From: an uncultured Pseudomonadales bacterium
GTDB lineage: Bacteria; Pseudomonadota; Gammaproteobacteria; Pseudomonadales; Azotimanducaceae
Direction: 5' to 3'
DNA length: 64,000 nt
Assembly (NCBI GenBank): GCA_958296165.1
Contig: OY282447.1
Span: 2,046,001 to 2,110,000, forward strand
Shown here piece after piece: positions 52,522-62,809 of this stretch. Within the stretch, counting starts at the first letter, position 1. Each line of letters opens with the position of its first letter. Below the pieces are notes generated by a model that saw only the letters and a list, made by a program, of their open reading frames with translations, was not told the DNA's origin and searched no databases. The translations under genes and the position numbers were made by a program.

Positions 52522-55099
52522 CGCTGAGTACCAGCTCTTGAACTTCGCCGAACTCGCGATCCGCAACAGGCTGATATGCGCCATCGTCATCGCCGGCACT
52601 CTGGCTGGCGGTTGGTATGCGTTCCAGAACATGGCCCGCTTCGAGGATCCTGAGTTCACGATCCGCACCGCGATCGTGCTCACCCAATATCCCGGTGCCA
52701 CCGCCGAGGAAGTGGCCGACGAAGTCACCGAAACGCTGGAGACGGCCATTCAGGAGTTGCAGGAAGTGGAGGAGATCACATCCACCTCTGCCATCGGCCT
52801 CTCCACCATCAACGTGGATGTCAAATACGGCTTCTCGCGCAGCCAGTCGGAGTTGGAGTTGGTGTGGACCAAGCTTCGGCGCCGGGTGCGCGACGTCCGC
52901 GATTCCTTGCCGCCAGGTGTCCTTGCCCCCGTAGTCAACGACGCGTTCGGGGACGTCTACGGCGTCTACTACCTCGTCACGGGGGAAGGCTTCTCGTTGC
53001 GCGAACTACACGACTACGCGAAGACGCTGCGCAAGGAGCTGCTGAGCGTTGAAGACGTGGGCAAAGTTGCCATTCTCGGCGAGCGCGCCGAGAACATCGT
53101 CGTGGAAATCTCCCGCGACCGCGCCGCCGCGCTAGGCGCATCCGTGGATCGCATTTACGAGGATCTCGCGCAGCAAAACGCGGTGGTGTCGGCTGGCGAC
53201 CTGCGCGTGGGTGACCGCCGGCTGGCCATACTGCCCACCGCCAACATCGGCTCCGTAGCGGCCATCGAGAACGTGATCGTCTCGCTGCCAGGCGGAACCG
53301 TGGCGCGACTCGGCGACATCGCCAGTGTGCGCCGCGAATATGTTGACTCCCCACGCTTGACCATCCGCTATGGAGGGCAACCGGCGCTGGCGCTCGGTGT
53401 CGCCAACGTCACCGGCGCGAACGTCGTGAAAATGGGTGCCGCCATCGATGCAAAACTGGCGGCAACATTAGGCGAAAGACCGCTCGGCATGGATGTTCAC
53501 GAGTTCTACCACCAGGGCAAGGTGGTGGACGAAGCAGTGTGGAACTTCGTCCTCAACGTCGTCGCCGCTTTGGCGATCGTGCTCGTGACGTTGCTGTTTT
53601 TCATGGGACTACGCTCGGCGTTGGTGATCGGTACGGTGCTGCTGGCGACCATCTGCGCGACGTTGACGACGATGCACGTGGTAGACATCCCGATGCATCG
53701 GATCTCGCTCGGTGCGCTCATCATTGCCCTTGGCATGTTGGTGGACAACGCCATCGTGGTTACGGAAGGCATCCTGGTAGGCACTCAACGGGGCAGGAAG
53801 AAACTCGACGTCGCCAAGGAAATCGTCGCCCGCGCGAAGTGGCCGCTGCTTGGCGGAACGCTTGTGGGCATCATCGCCTTCGCACCGATTGGCTTGGCCG
53901 ACGGCAGCACGGCTGAATACACAGGCCACCTGTTCTGGGTGATATTGATCTCGCTGCTGTTCAGCTGGCTGTTCGCCATCACGCTGGCGCCCTGCTCGCG
54001 GATTTGCTGTTCGCCGACGGTGGCGGCACCGCGTCGCCCATTGTCGAAGGCGCCTTGGCAAGGCGCTACAAAGCGTTCTTGCGCCGCGCATTGGCGATGC
54101 GTTGGCTCGTCGTCGCGAGCGCATTGGGCCTTTTGACCGCTGCCGCGTTTGGCTTTGCATACGTCAAGAGTGGTTTTTTTCCGGCATCCACTACAGCGCA
54201 GATCGTCGTCGACTATTGGCTGCCGGAAGGTACGGATGTCGCCCGCACTCGAGACGACATGATTTCGTTGGAAGGCCGCGTGATGGCGCTCGAGGGCGTA
54301 ACCGCGGTGCAGACTTTGATCGGCGCCGGCGGGCTGCGCTACATGCTTGTCTACGGCCCGCAGTCCGGCAACTCCGCTTACGGGCAACTGCTGGTGAAAG
54401 TGGAAGACTATCGGCGCATCGCCGACCTGCTGCCGCGCATTCAAGCCATGATCGATGCTGACTATCCAGATGCTCAGGCGAAGGCGTGGCAGTTTCAGCT
54501 TGGTCCTGGTGGTGGGTCGAAGATCGAGGCCGAGTTCGCCGGCCCGGATCCCAAAGTGCTGCGCGATCTCGCCAACCAAGCCAAAGCGATCATGGCCGCG
54601 GATGGCGGCGCCGTTTCCATCAAGGACGACTGGCGAGAGACCGTACCGGTGATTGAACCCCGCTACGCATCCGCACGGGGCCGGAGCCTCGGCATTTCCC
54701 GCGAGGATCTGGCGCAGGCGCTACGCACTAACTTCTCTGGCCGCAACGTAGGCGTCTTCAGAGAAGGCGACAAGCTGATACCCATTGTCGCACGCGCTCC
54801 GCTTAACGAGCGGGAAGACGTCACCGGCATAGCGGGGATTCAGATTGCGAACCGCGCTTCTCAAAGCGTCACGCCGCTCATCGAGACCGTGAGCGGCATC
54901 GATACAGTGTGGCGCAACGGCCGTATGAAAAGGACGAATCGGGTTTGGACCATCAACGCGCAGTGCGATCCGGCGCCGGGCGAATTGGCGTCCGACCTGT
55001 TGACGCGCTTGCAGCCGCTCGTGGAAGCAATCGAGTTGCCAGCCGGCTACCGGCTGACCTGGGGCGGCGAGGCTGGCGACAGCGCCGAGGCGAACTCAA

Positions 55100-56844
55100 C
55101 CCTATTGTTGCATTAGATTCTCAATCTATCCCCTTGGGATTGAGCGGCACGGCGAGTCGTAGTCGGTTCTCCCGACGAAACGAAGCGGGAGAAGAGTAGG
55201 CGCGCACCAAGGGAAGGCGCGACGAAGGCGTTTCGGCGAGGACGATTCGGATCCTCCCCGATTGGATCCAATGCGGATTTTCGGCGTTGCCGCTCAAACG
55301 CACCGGCGGTTGGCCTGAGCGGCGCCGCTCCGACGACGCCTTTCGGCCCTTTCGAAAACCGATGCCGAATCGTTCTGCGGATCTCGGAAGCGGCGGCCTC
55401 CCTTGGTACGATGGAGGTGCTCAAACAAACATCGAAGGAGGCCGCCGAAGTGAAGATTAGCAGGAACGCCGTGCGCGGAAAAGCGAACCGGGCGCTGGAA
55501 ATCCGATTCGAGGCGCAGCGCCTCACGTCGCACGCCGGGCTGGTCGTCTTCCAGCGGCTGTTCGCCCGGCTGGGGCTGAAGGAGCGCCTGCGGCCGTGCT
55601 TCCGGCACCTGCCCGAGCGCGCCTACCCGCCGCACGCCGTCGTCCTGCTGCTGGTGGTTCACCTGCTGCTCGGCTGCCGCAGCCTGCGCGACATGGCGCG
55701 CTACCGCAACGACGAGGCGGTGCGGCGCGCGGTGGGGCTGCGGCGGCTGCCGGACGTGTCGACGGTCTCGCGCGCGCTCGCCGGCATGGACGGGCGCTGC
55801 GTCGACAAGATGCGGGCGGCGAACCGGGAACTGGTGGTCGAGCGGCTGCGGGCGCTGCGCCCGGGGCGCGCGACGGTCGACTTCGACGGCTCGGTGCTGG
55901 GCACGAAGCGGCAGGCGGAAGGCACGGCGGCGGGCTACAACCCGCAGCGCAAGGGCCAGCGCAGCTACTGGCCGCTGTTCGCCACCGTGGCGCAGACCAG
56001 CCAGGCGCTGGACGTGCTGCACCGCCCCGGCAACGTGGCCGATTCCACGGGAGCCCGGGAGTTCATGGACGAAACGCTGGCCCGCCTGCGCGACGCGCTG
56101 CCCGGAACGCGGCTGGAGGCCCGCGCCGACGGCGCCTTCTTCGGCGAGGACGTCCTCGGCCTGTTCGAGCGGCGCCGCGTCGACTACTCCGTGTCCGTGC
56201 CCTTCGAGCGCTTCCCGGCGCTCAAGCAGCTGATCGAGAGCCAGACCCGATGGCGCAAGGCCGGCCGGGACGCCGAGTGCTTCGAGCCGGACTGGAAGCC
56301 GAACAGCTGGGCCAGCCAGCGCCGCATCGTCGTGATCCGCCGGCGCGTGCCGATCCGCCGCCCGGGGCCCCTGCAGCTCGACCTGTTCGAACCCCGCGCC
56401 CACGGCTTCGAGTTCAAGGCCGTCGTCACCAACAAGCGCCAGAGCGCCCGGCGCGTCGCCCTGTTCCACGACGGCCGCGGCGCCCAGGAGGCCCTGTTCG
56501 CCGAACTCAAGTCGCAGTGCGGACTGTCCCGCGTCCCCGCCCGCCGCGAACCCGCCAACCGCCTGTTCGCGCTCGCCGCCATGCTCGCCCACAACCTCGC
56601 CAGAGAACTCCAGATGGCCGCCCGCGCGCCGCAACGCCGCGCCAGCGCCAAGCGCTCGCCGCTTTGGAACTTCGAGCAGCTGCGCACGATGCGAAACGAC
56701 TTCCTGCTGCGCGCCGGACGCTTCCTGTACCCGCAGCGAAAACCCGTCCTTTCCATCATGTGCGACCCCAGGACCGAGGCCACGATGAACGACTACCTCG
56801 CCGCTTTCGCCCTATAGATCGGCGTACTTAATGCAACATTAGGG
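55100..56844 (+). mobile_element. IS1380-family insertion sequence, copy 2 (1745 bp)
   Basis: Same element as at 46881-48625, in opposite orientation. Ends CCCTATTGTTGCATTA (left) and the complement of CCCTAATGTTGCATTA (right). TCAA flanks both ends (55096-55099 and 56845-56848). It interrupts the RND pump gene. The two inverted copies bracket about 6.5 kb (48626-55099) that could invert by recombination. Confidence 0.93.
55411..56817 (+). CDS. IS1380-family transposase (copy 2)
   Basis: Translates to the same 468 residues as copy 1 with the same alternative GTG start at 55450 behind AAGGAGG. Catalytic Asp in TVDFDGSVLG, Asp in ARADGAFFGED, Glu in ALFAELKSQCG. No lesion is seen, so the element may still be active, which fits with two identical copies. 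Confidence 0.93.
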   Translation: MEVLKQTSKEAAEVKISRNAVRGKANRALEIRFEAQRLTSHAGLVVFQRLFARLGLKERLRPCFRHLPERAYPPHAVVLLLVVHLLLGCRSLRDMARYRNDEAVRRAVGLRRLPDVSTVSRALAGMDGRCVDKMRAANRELVVERLRALRPGRATVDFDGSVLGTKRQAEGTAAGYNPQRKGQRSYWPLFATVAQTSQALDVLHRPGNVADSTGAREFMDETLARLRDALPGTRLEARADGAFFGEDVLGLFERRRVDYSVSVPFERFPALKQLIESQTRWRKAGRDAECFEPDWKPNSWASQRRIVVIRRRVPIRRPGPLQLDLFEPRAHGFEFKAVVTNKRQSARRVALFHDGRGAQEALFAELKSQCGLSRVPARREPANRLFALAAMLAHNLARELQMAARAPQRRASAKRSPLWNFEQLRTMRNDFLLRAGRFLYPQRKPVLSIMCDPRTEATMNDYLAAFAL

Positions 56845-57196
56845 TCAAGCCTGGCCAGTACCCTGCCGATGGGGTTGTTGGCGATGGTGCTGGTCGTGAT
56901 CCTCCTCTTCAACGCATTGCGCCAGCCATTGGTGATCTGGGCACGCTGACTACGGTGCTTGGCGTGGCGCCGCTCTTTACCGATGCCTTCTTCCGCTCCA
57001 TGGCGGTCGTGCTGGTGTTCGGCCTCGGCTTCGCCACGCTGTTGACTCTGGTGGTGCTGCCGACGCTCTACGCGATTGTCTTCAATGTTCGGGACGCAGA
57101 GAACGGATAGGGTGGGGAAGAGTGGAGAGCACGGCGAGAGCGGGTCGTGAACGCGTGGTTTCGGCTAAGATCAAGCCGATTGCAAAGGAGAAACGA

Positions 57197-57622
57197 ATGA
57201 GCGAACAAGCTGCGGCCGACAAGGTCGATTTCGCCAGCGCGGCGTGGGTGGACAAGGCACGCGTGGTCTTGGAGGAACTGGTTGCAGAGCACGCCGACGA
57301 GGACACCAAGCTCAGCGTATGCGAGGCGTTCACCAACGCGCCAACGTCCGTTGCGGAATCAGGAACGGCCGCATGGTATTTCTACATCGTCGGCAAGAGC
57401 GTCAAGGTGGGCTGTGGCGAGGTGGACGATGCCGACGTTACGATCCGCGCCGACTACGAGACGAGCCTGCCGGGCGCGCGCACGGTCTATACGCCGGAGT
57501 TTCTAGCGCAAATGGAATCGATGCCGCCGCCGGAGATTACCCCAGAGATCAAAGGCGACACGAGCGCCTTCCCGCCGTGGTTGGTTGAGCTGCACAACAG
57601 GCTGGCGATCGTCACCGCGTAG
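57197..57622 (+). CDS. SCP2-like sterol-carrier domain protein
   Basis: A 141-residue protein started at 57197 behind AAAGGAGAAACGA. AAWYFYIVGKSVKVGCGEVDDADVTIRADYETSLPGA (in part) resembles the SCP2 strand pattern, in which a hydrophobic ligand such as a lipid or acyl-CoA is bound. The N-terminal half (VLEELVAEHADEDTKLSVCEAFTNAP) is helical. It stands alone between the RND remnant and a convergent transporter gene. Family match moderate. Confidence 0.6.
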   Translation: MSEQAAADKVDFASAAWVDKARVVLEELVAEHADEDTKLSVCEAFTNAPTSVAESGTAAWYFYIVGKSVKVGCGEVDDADVTIRADYETSLPGARTVYTPEFLAQMESMPPPEITPEIKGDTSAFPPWLVELHNRLAIVTA

Positions 57623-57662
57623 ACCATCCGGGCGTTGCGGACTGCCGGGCCAAGGTTCGCCG

Positions 57663-59102
57663 TTAACCGCCTGCAGCGCGGCGTGCGTCGAGTTGCCGGA
57701 CGATGTGGGCGTGCAGCTCGCGGTCTAGGCGATAGTGATTGAAGCACCAAACCGCCGGCAGAAACCCGATTGCAAGGCCAGGCCCGGCGATCATGGCAAG
57801 TTGGAACAATGTGCTGGCGGGAATGTCGGCGGTGCTTTGCACGCCCTCGCCGGTCGGCCAGCTAATCAGCTCTAGCACGAACCCGCTGGCCGCACCGCCG
57901 ATCCCGCCTGTCGCTTTGGCGACGAATGTATAGGCGCCGTAGAACACGCCTTCTTGGCGTTTGCCGTTGTCGAGTTCCTGCTCGTCTGCCACATCCCCAA
58001 GCATCGAACCAACTGCAACGCCCACCTGCGACACCACCAGGCCGGCCATGAACGCGCAGAAGGACAGTGCCGCAACCACTGCGACGGTTTTTGGAGCGGG
58101 AAACAGCCCGGCGTAGTGCAAGCAGACCGGCGCAACCGCAAACACCACCCAGCCGAGGGCGCCGACGATCAGCGATTGGCGCTTCTCCAAGTATTCGCCT
58201 AGCTTGGGTGCGAACAGGTAGCCGATTAACGTGCCGATGGGCGTGGCGCCTAGGATGTAGACCATCTGTTCGGAGCGCACCTGCCAAAAAAAGGTGTTCA
58301 TGTAGAGTTGCAAGGCGAATCCGATGCCGACCGGTGCGGAGACGACCACGAATCCTGCCACGAGCCATCTAAACGATTTGTTTCGCAGTGCTTCAGCCGT
58401 GTCGATGAATACCTGCTTTACTGGATTGTTGGATGGCGCCGGCGGAACGGTCAGCGATGGAATCAAGTGGTGTGTGCCGAGCGCTGACCCGACGATCGAG
58501 ATCGCCATGATCGAGGCCATCAAGAAGGCGAAAGGAGGATAGGCGGCCTGGTTCAACTGACCGTTCTCGAATGCTTCGCTCGACGCGAAAGACACTAGGA
58601 AGCCAAAGCCGTAGACGACAAGCACACCGACATAGGCGAATACCGATCTGCCCGCGACGATCACCGTGCGCTCTTGGTAATCGTTCGTCATCTCGGCGCC
58701 AAGCGCCAAGTGCGGCACTGAATACAAAGTCATCGTGACGCGCGACAAGATGCTGAAGACGAGCAGCCAAGTGAACAAGCCCGTCTCGGAGCTAACGAGC
58801 GGGTCGAACGTGAAATAGATAGCCACCGCGAGCGGCAGAGCGGCGCCATACATGAACGGGTGTCGTCTGCCCCACTTGGATCGCCAGCCATCCGATATGG
58901 AGCCCATCAATGGATCGGTGACCGCATCGACGGCCGTTGCGATCATCAACGCGAGGCCGCACAGGGCTGCCGAGAGGCCAAGAACCTGATTGTAGTAGAA
59001 GAGCAGGAACAGCGCGAAGATCGTCGACTTCTGACCCTCCGCGACTTGGCCGATCCAATACGCGCTCTTGGTCGGAAGGCCCAGCGCTCTAGCAGTGCTC
59101 AC
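57663..59102 (-). CDS. GPH-type sodium/proton-sugar symporter (MFS_2)
   Basis: A 479-residue, 12-segment inner-membrane transporter. The N-terminal AYWIGQVAEGQKSTIFALFLLFYYNQVLGLS, DPLMGSISDGWRSKWGRRHPFMYG and LALGAEMTNDYQERTVIVAGR (with conserved charged loop) belong to the glycoside-pentoside-hexuronide family. VLGDVADEQELDNGKRQEGVFYG closes the cytoplasmic side near residue 385. It is third in an operon with the PEP-synthase-like kinase and nitroreductase (62 bp after the latter). Solute uncertain. Confidence 0.85.
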   Translation of the reverse strand: MSTARALGLPTKSAYWIGQVAEGQKSTIFALFLLFYYNQVLGLSAALCGLALMIATAVDAVTDPLMGSISDGWRSKWGRRHPFMYGAALPLAVAIYFTFDPLVSSETGLFTWLLVFSILSRVTMTLYSVPHLALGAEMTNDYQERTVIVAGRSVFAYVGVLVVYGFGFLVSFASSEAFENGQLNQAAYPPFAFLMASIMAISIVGSALGTHHLIPSLTVPPAPSNNPVKQVFIDTAEALRNKSFRWLVAGFVVVSAPVGIGFALQLYMNTFFWQVRSEQMVYILGATPIGTLIGYLFAPKLGEYLEKRQSLIVGALGWVVFAVAPVCLHYAGLFPAPKTVAVVAALSFCAFMAGLVVSQVGVAVGSMLGDVADEQELDNGKRQEGVFYGAYTFVAKATGGIGGAASGFVLELISWPTGEGVQSTADIPASTLFQLAMIAGPGLAIGFLPAVWCFNHYRLDRELHAHIVRQLDARRAAGG

Positions 59103-59164
59103 GGTACCGTCCTGCCGGCCCTAGCACGGCGAGCTTGGAAGAGTGGCACCAGCGAGCCGACGGT

Positions 59165-59833
59165 TCAGCGCCGCTCGCCCCATGTATCCCAAGACGTCAG
59201 CTGTTCTGCCGGGATGCGTGGCGCAACGCCGAAGCTGCCCTTCGGCCGCCCCATGGGCACTAGCGCTTCGATCTCCATTTCGTCGGGAATGCCGCAGATG
59301 TGGCGGATTTCCTGCTGATGGACGCGGAACAGCGTGGTAAGACAGGTGCCGATGCCGAGCCCGCGCGCGGCCAGCATGAAGTTCTGCAGCGCCGGCAGCA
59401 AAGATGTGTAGTAGGTCCGGCCGATGTCCACAAGGCCCTGTTCGTCATGCAGCTCGAAGTCGCGATAGCTGCGCGTACCCATCAACATAACGAGCGCTTG
59501 GGCCGTGCCGAGATGATCCGCCAGATGGATGGCGGAGGCGGCCGTGCGTTCGCCCGCCCTTCGAGCGTCCTCGGAGCGCGCGTCCGCATTGCCAGAGGAC
59601 AGTTGCAGCATGGCTGGCCAGTAGCGCTCGTGGAAAGCCTTGCGGTACCACTCGCCGATAGCGCGTTTCTTTTCCTCGTCCCTAACCACCAGCCATTGCC
59701 AAGGTTGGCTGTTGCCGCCATTCGGCGCCTGCACAGCCGCCCGCAGACACCGACGGATTTCACTGTCCGTCACCGGTTCGTCGTTGTAGCGACGGATGCT
59801 CTTCTGGGTCATCATCGCCTCGAAAAGTTCCAT
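59165..59833 (-). CDS. Nitroreductase family FMN oxidoreductase
   Basis: A 222-residue nitroreductase. The N-terminus MTQKSIRRYNDEPVTDSEIRRCLRAAVQAPNGGNSQPWQWLVV is diagnostic (S-x-R-x-Y, P-x-x-x-N-x-Q-P; quoted by these pieces). FMN contacts lie in SIRRY and NSQPW, and GIGTCLTT is near residue 170. It reduces nitroaromatics or quinones with NAD(P)H. It lies 36 bp after the kinase-like gene and is co-directional, so both probably share a transcript. Confidence 0.9.
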   Translation of the reverse strand: MELFEAMMTQKSIRRYNDEPVTDSEIRRCLRAAVQAPNGGNSQPWQWLVVRDEEKKRAIGEWYRKAFHERYWPAMLQLSSGNADARSEDARRAGERTAASAIHLADHLGTAQALVMLMGTRSYRDFELHDEQGLVDIGRTYYTSLLPALQNFMLAARGLGIGTCLTTLFRVHQQEIRHICGIPDEMEIEALVPMGRPKGSFGVAPRIPAEQLTSWDTWGERR

Positions 59834-59869
59834 GTGGAATCTCCTTGATTGCGTCAGTGATCCCTGATC

Positions 59870-62497
59870 TCAGACGAATCTGACGCGCCCCGCCGAACCG
59901 TCCACCTCGACCACCTGGCCATCTGCAAACCGATTGACGACATCCGGAATGGAGCTCACGCACGGTTTGCCATACTCCCTCGCCACGAGCGCTCCATGCT
60001 GGAGCTGGCCACCGATTTCGAGAATGACCGCACTGACGTTGATGAAGAGCGGCGTCCACCCAGGATCGGTTGTTACCGCCACGAGCACATCGCCGGGTTC
60101 CAGCTCCTTCTCGAATGGGTCCGAAAGCACCTTGATGGGGCCCCGTGCAGTGCCAGGCGAGACCGGCGAGCCGACGAGTGCGCCTTCGTCGATCTTTGGT
60201 TTTGAACGCAGCACGCGGCCACGCGAATCGATGCACATGGGAAAGTGACGCACCTGCGTCTTTAGCTTGTGCGTGAATGCGCCGCGCTCGACCGCGGCAT
60301 TGCGGACGTCGAAACTCGGATCGGCGCTGGCTTGGTCGACGTCAGCTATCGTCAAGTCGAATATCTGCTCTCGGCAATCGAGACGCCCTGCACTTACGAA
60401 CTCGTCAGCGCGACAGAGGAGCAGCTGTCGGACGCGAGAGTAGCACTGCATCACATGGTGCTTGAAGTATTCGCGTGCGTCTGAATAACGCACGCAGCCT
60501 CGATAGGCGCGGTCGAGCTTTTTGGCCTTTCTGGGCGGCAACAGTTGCATCAGCTTGCGGTATGCGTCTTCGCGCTGACGAATTCGCCGCGTTCGCATCT
60601 CATGCGGATCGTAGCTGCCGCCGGCGGTTGCCAGGTTCTTGAGCTGCTGCAATACGAGCATGGGCGAATCGCCGTACTTTTCGTTCGCAATCTCCATCTC
60701 GAGCGGGCCGCGACAACCGTATTCGTGAATGAAACGCTCGTAGAGTGCGTAGAATCCGGCCGGCAGCCGTTGCTCGGTCAAGTCCTCTTCCAGAACCGCG
60801 AGGTCGCACCATCTATCTTCTGGGATCATCTTCGACATGTCGTACAGCAAGAGTCCCATGTTCACGATCATGTCTTTTTCGTAGCCGCCGCACACGGCGT
60901 CCGCCAGAGCGAGTTGCTCCGGCGAATCTTGATCCACCAATTTCTTAATGCGTTCCATCATGAAGAAGAGGTAGATGTACGCCGGATAGCTGGTGTGCAT
61001 GGTGACGGTACCGGCCGCCGACATGTCCTCGAGAAGCGTGGCTTCCACGCTTTGCGCTAAGTCGACTGGTCGGCGGATCCACCTGTCGAACTCGGCTAGT
61101 TCAAGCGGATAGTTGGCGTCGAAGCGTGTCGGGCGGAACATGTGGCCAAGCACGGCCGACACGGCATGCCGGCCATGCCAAAGCAGGCGCGGCATGTGCT
61201 TGATGAGAGTCGAGGCCCGAGCGATCTTTGGCGGCTTCGTCGAGCGGTATCTGTCAAGCTCGTCCGACATGAGGATTGACGCCATCATGGGGTTCATCCC
61301 GTCGGCCTTCTTGGCATACCAGTTCCTGCCCATGAAATGCAGCCACATGGAGATGTCGATGTAGAACCGGCCGGTATCCATGTGCAGCCCGCCTTTGGGA
61401 AAGTCGACCGTGTGCCGCCATGCTAGAGCCTTGCCGTTGATCCATGCCCAAAGCGATGCCACCAGCGTCTTGAAGACGTCGTTCGCCATTGGCGTGGTGC
61501 CGACGCTCATGGTCACGCCGTCTGTGAGATAGCCATCCATATAGAGCCGGCGCGGCTGCCCTGGCTCGGTGACAAGGCTTGGATGCAAGGGGATGTGGGT
61601 GGTGATGGGGCGTGCCTGGACGATGAAGAGCTCGTTCTTGGCGTAGGCCCACTCGACATCCACAGGCAAACCGTAGCGGTCTTCCACCGCCGCCACTCTC
61701 TCGCCGATCTCGCTGATTTGCGCATCCGTGAGACAGAGTTCGTTTGTAAAGTCACCGGCCTTGCTTCCTGCGCTTTTGGCATTGCCGGCGTGTTTCTCAA
61801 TGAGATCGCCCGAGAGCTTGTCGACGACGGCGCTGTCCGGCGTTATGTCGCCGGCCACCAATGCTTCGCCCAATCCCCTCGCTGCGTTGATCAACACCTC
61901 GTCGAAATCGTTCGTGACAGGATTTATCGAAAAGGCAACGCCGGCGGCTTCACTCGGCACGAGTGATTGAACGACGACCGCAATCGAAGGGGATAGATCG
62001 TCGATGCGCATTTGCCGTTTGTACACGATGACGCGCGCATCAAGGCAGGACTTGAAGCAGGTTCGCACGGCCGCCTCGAGATCGGCTGCGTCGACGCCGA
62101 GGACCGTCTCATACAGTCCCGCGAAAGACGCTCCCTCCAGGTCTTCTTCCGGCGATGAAGAGCGCACCGCGAGCGGGCCGGCCGTTTCGCTCGCTAGTTC
62201 GAGCGCTGCCGCTTGCTCTGGATTGAACGATAGGGAGTCGCTTAGATCTTTGACGATGGCGCAGATCGCTGCGACGTCGCCGTGGTTTGGAGCCTGCGCG
62301 TCCGCAAACAAGCCGATTGCTTGCTGCCATTCGTCGCTTGAGCGGATTTCGAGCAGCCACGGCGCGAAGAAGTCGGTCGTCAGGACGACGCCGTCCGGAA
62401 CCCGGAAACCAGCCTGCTTCAATAGGATTAGGGATGCGGCTTTGCCGCCAACGGCACGACTCGAAGGTTCTTCGTCGGTGGAGAGATCGACGAGCAT
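59870..62497 (-). CDS. Rifampin phosphotransferase-like PEP-synthase-family protein
   Basis: An 875-residue protein. The N-terminal ATP-grasp domain (VGGKAASLILLKQAGFRVPDG, AVRSSSPEEDLEGASFAGLYET, residues 1-315), a helical middle domain (FIHEYGCRGPLEMEIANEKYGDSP near 610), and the C-terminal swivelling phosphohistidine domain with GGQLQHGALVAREYGKPCV (catalytic His near 840) follow the three-domain plan of rifampin phosphotransferase, also about 870 residues. In RPH the middle domain binds the antibiotic; here the substrate may be another hydroxyl compound. It is the first gene of the three-gene operon with nitroreductase and GPH transporter. Confidence 0.82.
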   Translation of the reverse strand: MLVDLSTDEEPSSRAVGGKAASLILLKQAGFRVPDGVVLTTDFFAPWLLEIRSSDEWQQAIGLFADAQAPNHGDVAAICAIVKDLSDSLSFNPEQAAALELASETAGPLAVRSSSPEEDLEGASFAGLYETVLGVDAADLEAAVRTCFKSCLDARVIVYKRQMRIDDLSPSIAVVVQSLVPSEAAGVAFSINPVTNDFDEVLINAARGLGEALVAGDITPDSAVVDKLSGDLIEKHAGNAKSAGSKAGDFTNELCLTDAQISEIGERVAAVEDRYGLPVDVEWAYAKNELFIVQARPITTHIPLHPSLVTEPGQPRRLYMDGYLTDGVTMSVGTTPMANDVFKTLVASLWAWINGKALAWRHTVDFPKGGLHMDTGRFYIDISMWLHFMGRNWYAKKADGMNPMMASILMSDELDRYRSTKPPKIARASTLIKHMPRLLWHGRHAVSAVLGHMFRPTRFDANYPLELAEFDRWIRRPVDLAQSVEATLLEDMSAAGTVTMHTSYPAYIYLFFMMERIKKLVDQDSPEQLALADAVCGGYEKDMIVNMGLLLYDMSKMIPEDRWCDLAVLEEDLTEQRLPAGFYALYERFIHEYGCRGPLEMEIANEKYGDSPMLVLQQLKNLATAGGSYDPHEMRTRRIRQREDAYRKLMQLLPPRKAKKLDRAYRGCVRYSDAREYFKHHVMQCYSRVRQLLLCRADEFVSAGRLDCREQIFDLTIADVDQASADPSFDVRNAAVERGAFTHKLKTQVRHFPMCIDSRGRVLRSKPKIDEGALVGSPVSPGTARGPIKVLSDPFEKELEPGDVLVAVTTDPGWTPLFINVSAVILEIGGQLQHGALVAREYGKPCVSSIPDVVNRFADGQVVEVDGSAGRVRFV

Positions 62498-62799
62498 GCG
62501 CGAGCTCGTGTGCTACTTTTTGGCCGAGACCGCGCTGGCCGAGATCGCGTTGCGCGGCCCTTGACCACGTCGCACTGCTGTCCGCAAGTCGGCCACCGTC
62601 GGCGGGCGCTGTTCCGTTGCTCGCGCTCGCTCCGCCATGGTTGTTGGGCCCCTCTAGGATTTGATCAGTACAGGCACGCTAACCGTGCCGACGAGCCGTT
62701 GTCAACGATTGCATGGTTGGCCAAGCCATTCATGCTAGGCCGTGCTAAGGTTGCTCTCGGCAACGCTTCGCTCAGCAAAATCGCTTACGGCCCGTGTAC
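62498..62799. other. Intergenic region without recognised gene
   Basis: The 302 bp upstream of the RPH-like gene carry its promoter. Six frames hold only short, compositionally atypical readings; nothing is recognised. The MITE begins just to the right at 62810. Confidence 0.4.
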
Positions 62800-62809
62800 G
62801 GCCGGGCAC

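Larger units (their letters stand above)
52538..57110 (+). pseudogene. RND efflux pump inner-membrane protein, frameshifted, IS-split and deleted
   Basis: An AcrB-type pump gene starting with TTG at 52538 (LNFAELAIRNRLICAIV). Lesions: a 1-base deletion near 53990 changes frame at FAITLAP/ LLADLLFADGG; IS1380 copy 2 sits at 55100-56844; and near 56940 about 65-80 residues are missing between LRQPLVIW and LTTVLGVAPLF. The last part reads MAVVLVFGLGFATLLTLVVLPTLY and ends at 57110. Removing the IS and TCAA restores EANSSLASTLPMGLLAMVLVV. Intact family features are GLRSALVIGTVL and HRISLGALIIALGMLVDNAIV (TM4 Asp). It cannot encode a functional pump as it stands. Confidence 0.85.
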
